From: Flaccisagitta enflata
Taxonomy: Eukaryota; Chaetognatha; Sagittoidea; Aphragmophora
NCBI GenBank assembly: GCA_965153355.1
Contig: OZ231127.1
Coordinates: 90,520,001 to 90,584,000, forward strand
DNA length: 64,000 bases
Reading direction: 5' to 3'
This document shows positions 62,461-64,000 of the stretch, piece after piece. The position numbers and the translations under genes were made by a program. The first letter of the stretch is position 1. Each line of letters begins with the position of its first letter. The notes beneath the pieces are model-generated. The model was not told the DNA's origin, did no database searches, and saw only the letters and a program-made list of their open reading frames with translations.

Positions 62461-62811
62461 TTGTTTTTGTAAGTGCAAACGCGTGTCTACAACCCTTTCA
62501 CGTCGGTCAGTCCAAACATGATCATCAAAAAGAAGTCGACCGACCGTCAAAATAGTGGCGTAGCAAACGTTACCAAAACTCAAAGAAAAAATGATAGACA
62601 GACTAAAGCAATGAATGGATATGCATACCAAAGCGAGCAACGAACGGACAGACTTACCGTTATCCTGTCCTGAGTTAGTCTTTTGTTTATTTCATAATTC
62701 AAGTGTTTTGCGTCACCTAGATTTAATAGCGGAATTTGTCAACCACTAAGAATTGAACAAAAGATGTCATAAGTTGCGCCTGCATGCATCGGCGCACCTT
62801 CTATAGAGGTA

Positions 62812-63220
62812 CAGTGGATTCAGGCCAGATTTGAGATAGTGGAGGCAAGCATAATGGAACAAGGCCGGATACACGGCTACCCCAGTCGCGTGCGGGTGGG
62901 CAGGGGCCATAATTGAGGTCACCAGATCATTTGGGCAGGAGCAGTAAGGCCAAAGATCGCAAAAAAAAACAAAAAAAGTAAAGTGTGACGGACCGACGGA
63001 CGGACCGACGGACGGACGGACCGACAGACCGACGGACGGACCGACAAAACGGGGTGTAGAGTCGCGTAGCACGCGACTAAAAACAAATCAAGCTAGGGGA
63101 GTGATATTTTGAATATCGACTAATGATTAATAAAGGGATGTTTTATTCCCCATCATAACCGGTTGCCATGTAAACACATTTCCATGTTTAATATCAGTAT
63201 TTTGAACAAAAGATGTGCAT
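62812..63220. mobile_element. CAGTAGATC-type MITE fragment interrupted by a short element
   Basis: 62812-62852 matches the left end of the 42209 MITE (CAGTGGATTCAGGCCAGATT, GGCAAGCATAATGG). A complete short element follows at 62853-63084 (AGTCGCGTGC / GCACGCGACT). MITE sequence resumes with GGGGAGTGATATTTTGAATA and GGTTGCCATGTAAACACATT. This fixes the short element's boundaries. Confidence 0.82.
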
Positions 63221-63519
63221 GAACATTGCATAAAGTTAGCAGAAGAAGGGAAAAAGAAGAAGGAAGAGAAATGGAAAAGGGGAAGAGGAAGACTATGGGC
63301 AATTAGCCTGTACCTAAATGACATTAGCCAATAATATTGATACTCCCCGACCAGTTCATGTTGTAGTGCTGTCTTGGGTATCAGGTGATATGACATTAGT
63401 TTTGGTAGTCATGCTTTCCATTTTTGAGTATTCCAACGAGAAGGTGCTGAACTTTTACATTGAAGTCCACAAAAATACCCTTTCCTTTTGATTTATATAT
63501 TGAATAGTTGAACTTACAT

Positions 63520-63671
63520 TTTTAGTCGTGGACACGCGACTCTACACCTTGCCATGTTGGTTGGTCCATCCGTCCGTCCGTCCCGTAACATTTTTGAATT
63601 CTGAGTGTTTTTCGCACTACTGCTCCCGCCCAACAGTCTGCGACTGGATTGCCGTGTATCCGGCCTTGTTT
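63520..63671 (-). mobile_element. Short element, minus orientation
   Basis: 5' AACAAGGCCGGATACACGGC, core TGTTGGGCGGGAGCAGTAGT, 3' hairpin region GTAGAGTCGCGTGTCCACGA. The 5' box AGTCGCAGAC has two mismatches to its partner. Confidence 0.8.
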
Positions 63672-64000
63672 CTTGTATATTAATGATTAATTTTGACAAT
63701 ATTCTCTAAGGAATTTTGAGAAAAGGAAAACATTTTTTTCATTCGATTTCAAATCTCCAGTCAAAATCAAAATTTGAACCTTAATGACAAAAAGCAATCT
63801 AAGGTACTGTAAATGAAAAATTTAGAAGCCAAAATTGATATCAACAGATGCCTAAGACAAAAACATGAACTTTTCTATTTGTCATTAGGGAAAGTATAAA
63901 GAGTGGAGCAAGATCAAGAGCTGATGAAGGAAGCAAAGATGGGAAGTTGAATGCTAATAAAAGGAGGGAATAGATTGAGAGGAAAGATGGGGAAAGAGAG
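63672..64000. other. Right edge, nothing recognised
   Basis: AT-rich sequence, purine-rich at the end. No exon or element recognised. Confidence 0.5.

Overview
This is a window of animal nuclear genome, probably from an invertebrate. The genes are broken into short phase-consistent GT-AG exons, introns and spacers are packed with simple repeats and short mobile elements, and a 10-base N run marks an assembly gap at 60357-60366. I cannot name the species.

Genes. (1) Positions 1-12090, minus strand: the 5' third of a DOP1 (Dopey) gene. Sixteen exons were joined by hand with every splice phase consistent, and the gene runs off the left edge. (2) Positions about 54095-43700, minus strand: a complete creatinase gene (M24 family, creatine amidinohydrolase) with a 471-codon coding sequence in 10 coding exons, a probable non-coding first exon and a TATA box. 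(3) Positions 27625-35795, plus strand: four phase-0 exons forming the 3' end of a gene I do not recognise. (4) Positions 18568-19585, plus strand: an intronless, frame-broken ORF1-like protein gene of a non-LTR retrotransposon. (5) Positions 40795-40880, plus strand: a tRNA-like Pol III unit.

Repeats fill the rest. A short element family (5' AACAAGGCC, 3' CTAAAAA) occurs about 20 times. It carries complementary inner boxes that differ between copies but stay matched. There are four TA-flanked or palindromic MITE types, a 4.3-kb foldback structure at 22756-27096, and many tandem arrays: a 2-kb C/A-only array in a DOP1 intron, a 20-bp array of about 100 copies at 29490-31540, a 13-bp array, a 160-bp array and others. 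Long dinucleotide runs sit in most creatinase introns.

The most unusual feature is tandem duplication at exon edges. The creatinase first coding exon ends in a 10-copy array in which each copy carries its own splice donor. The intron before the VIRDG exon holds several copies of that exon's splice acceptor and first 31 bases. A DOP1 exon start with its acceptor is also duplicated at 1-195. Together these give possible arrays of competing splice sites.
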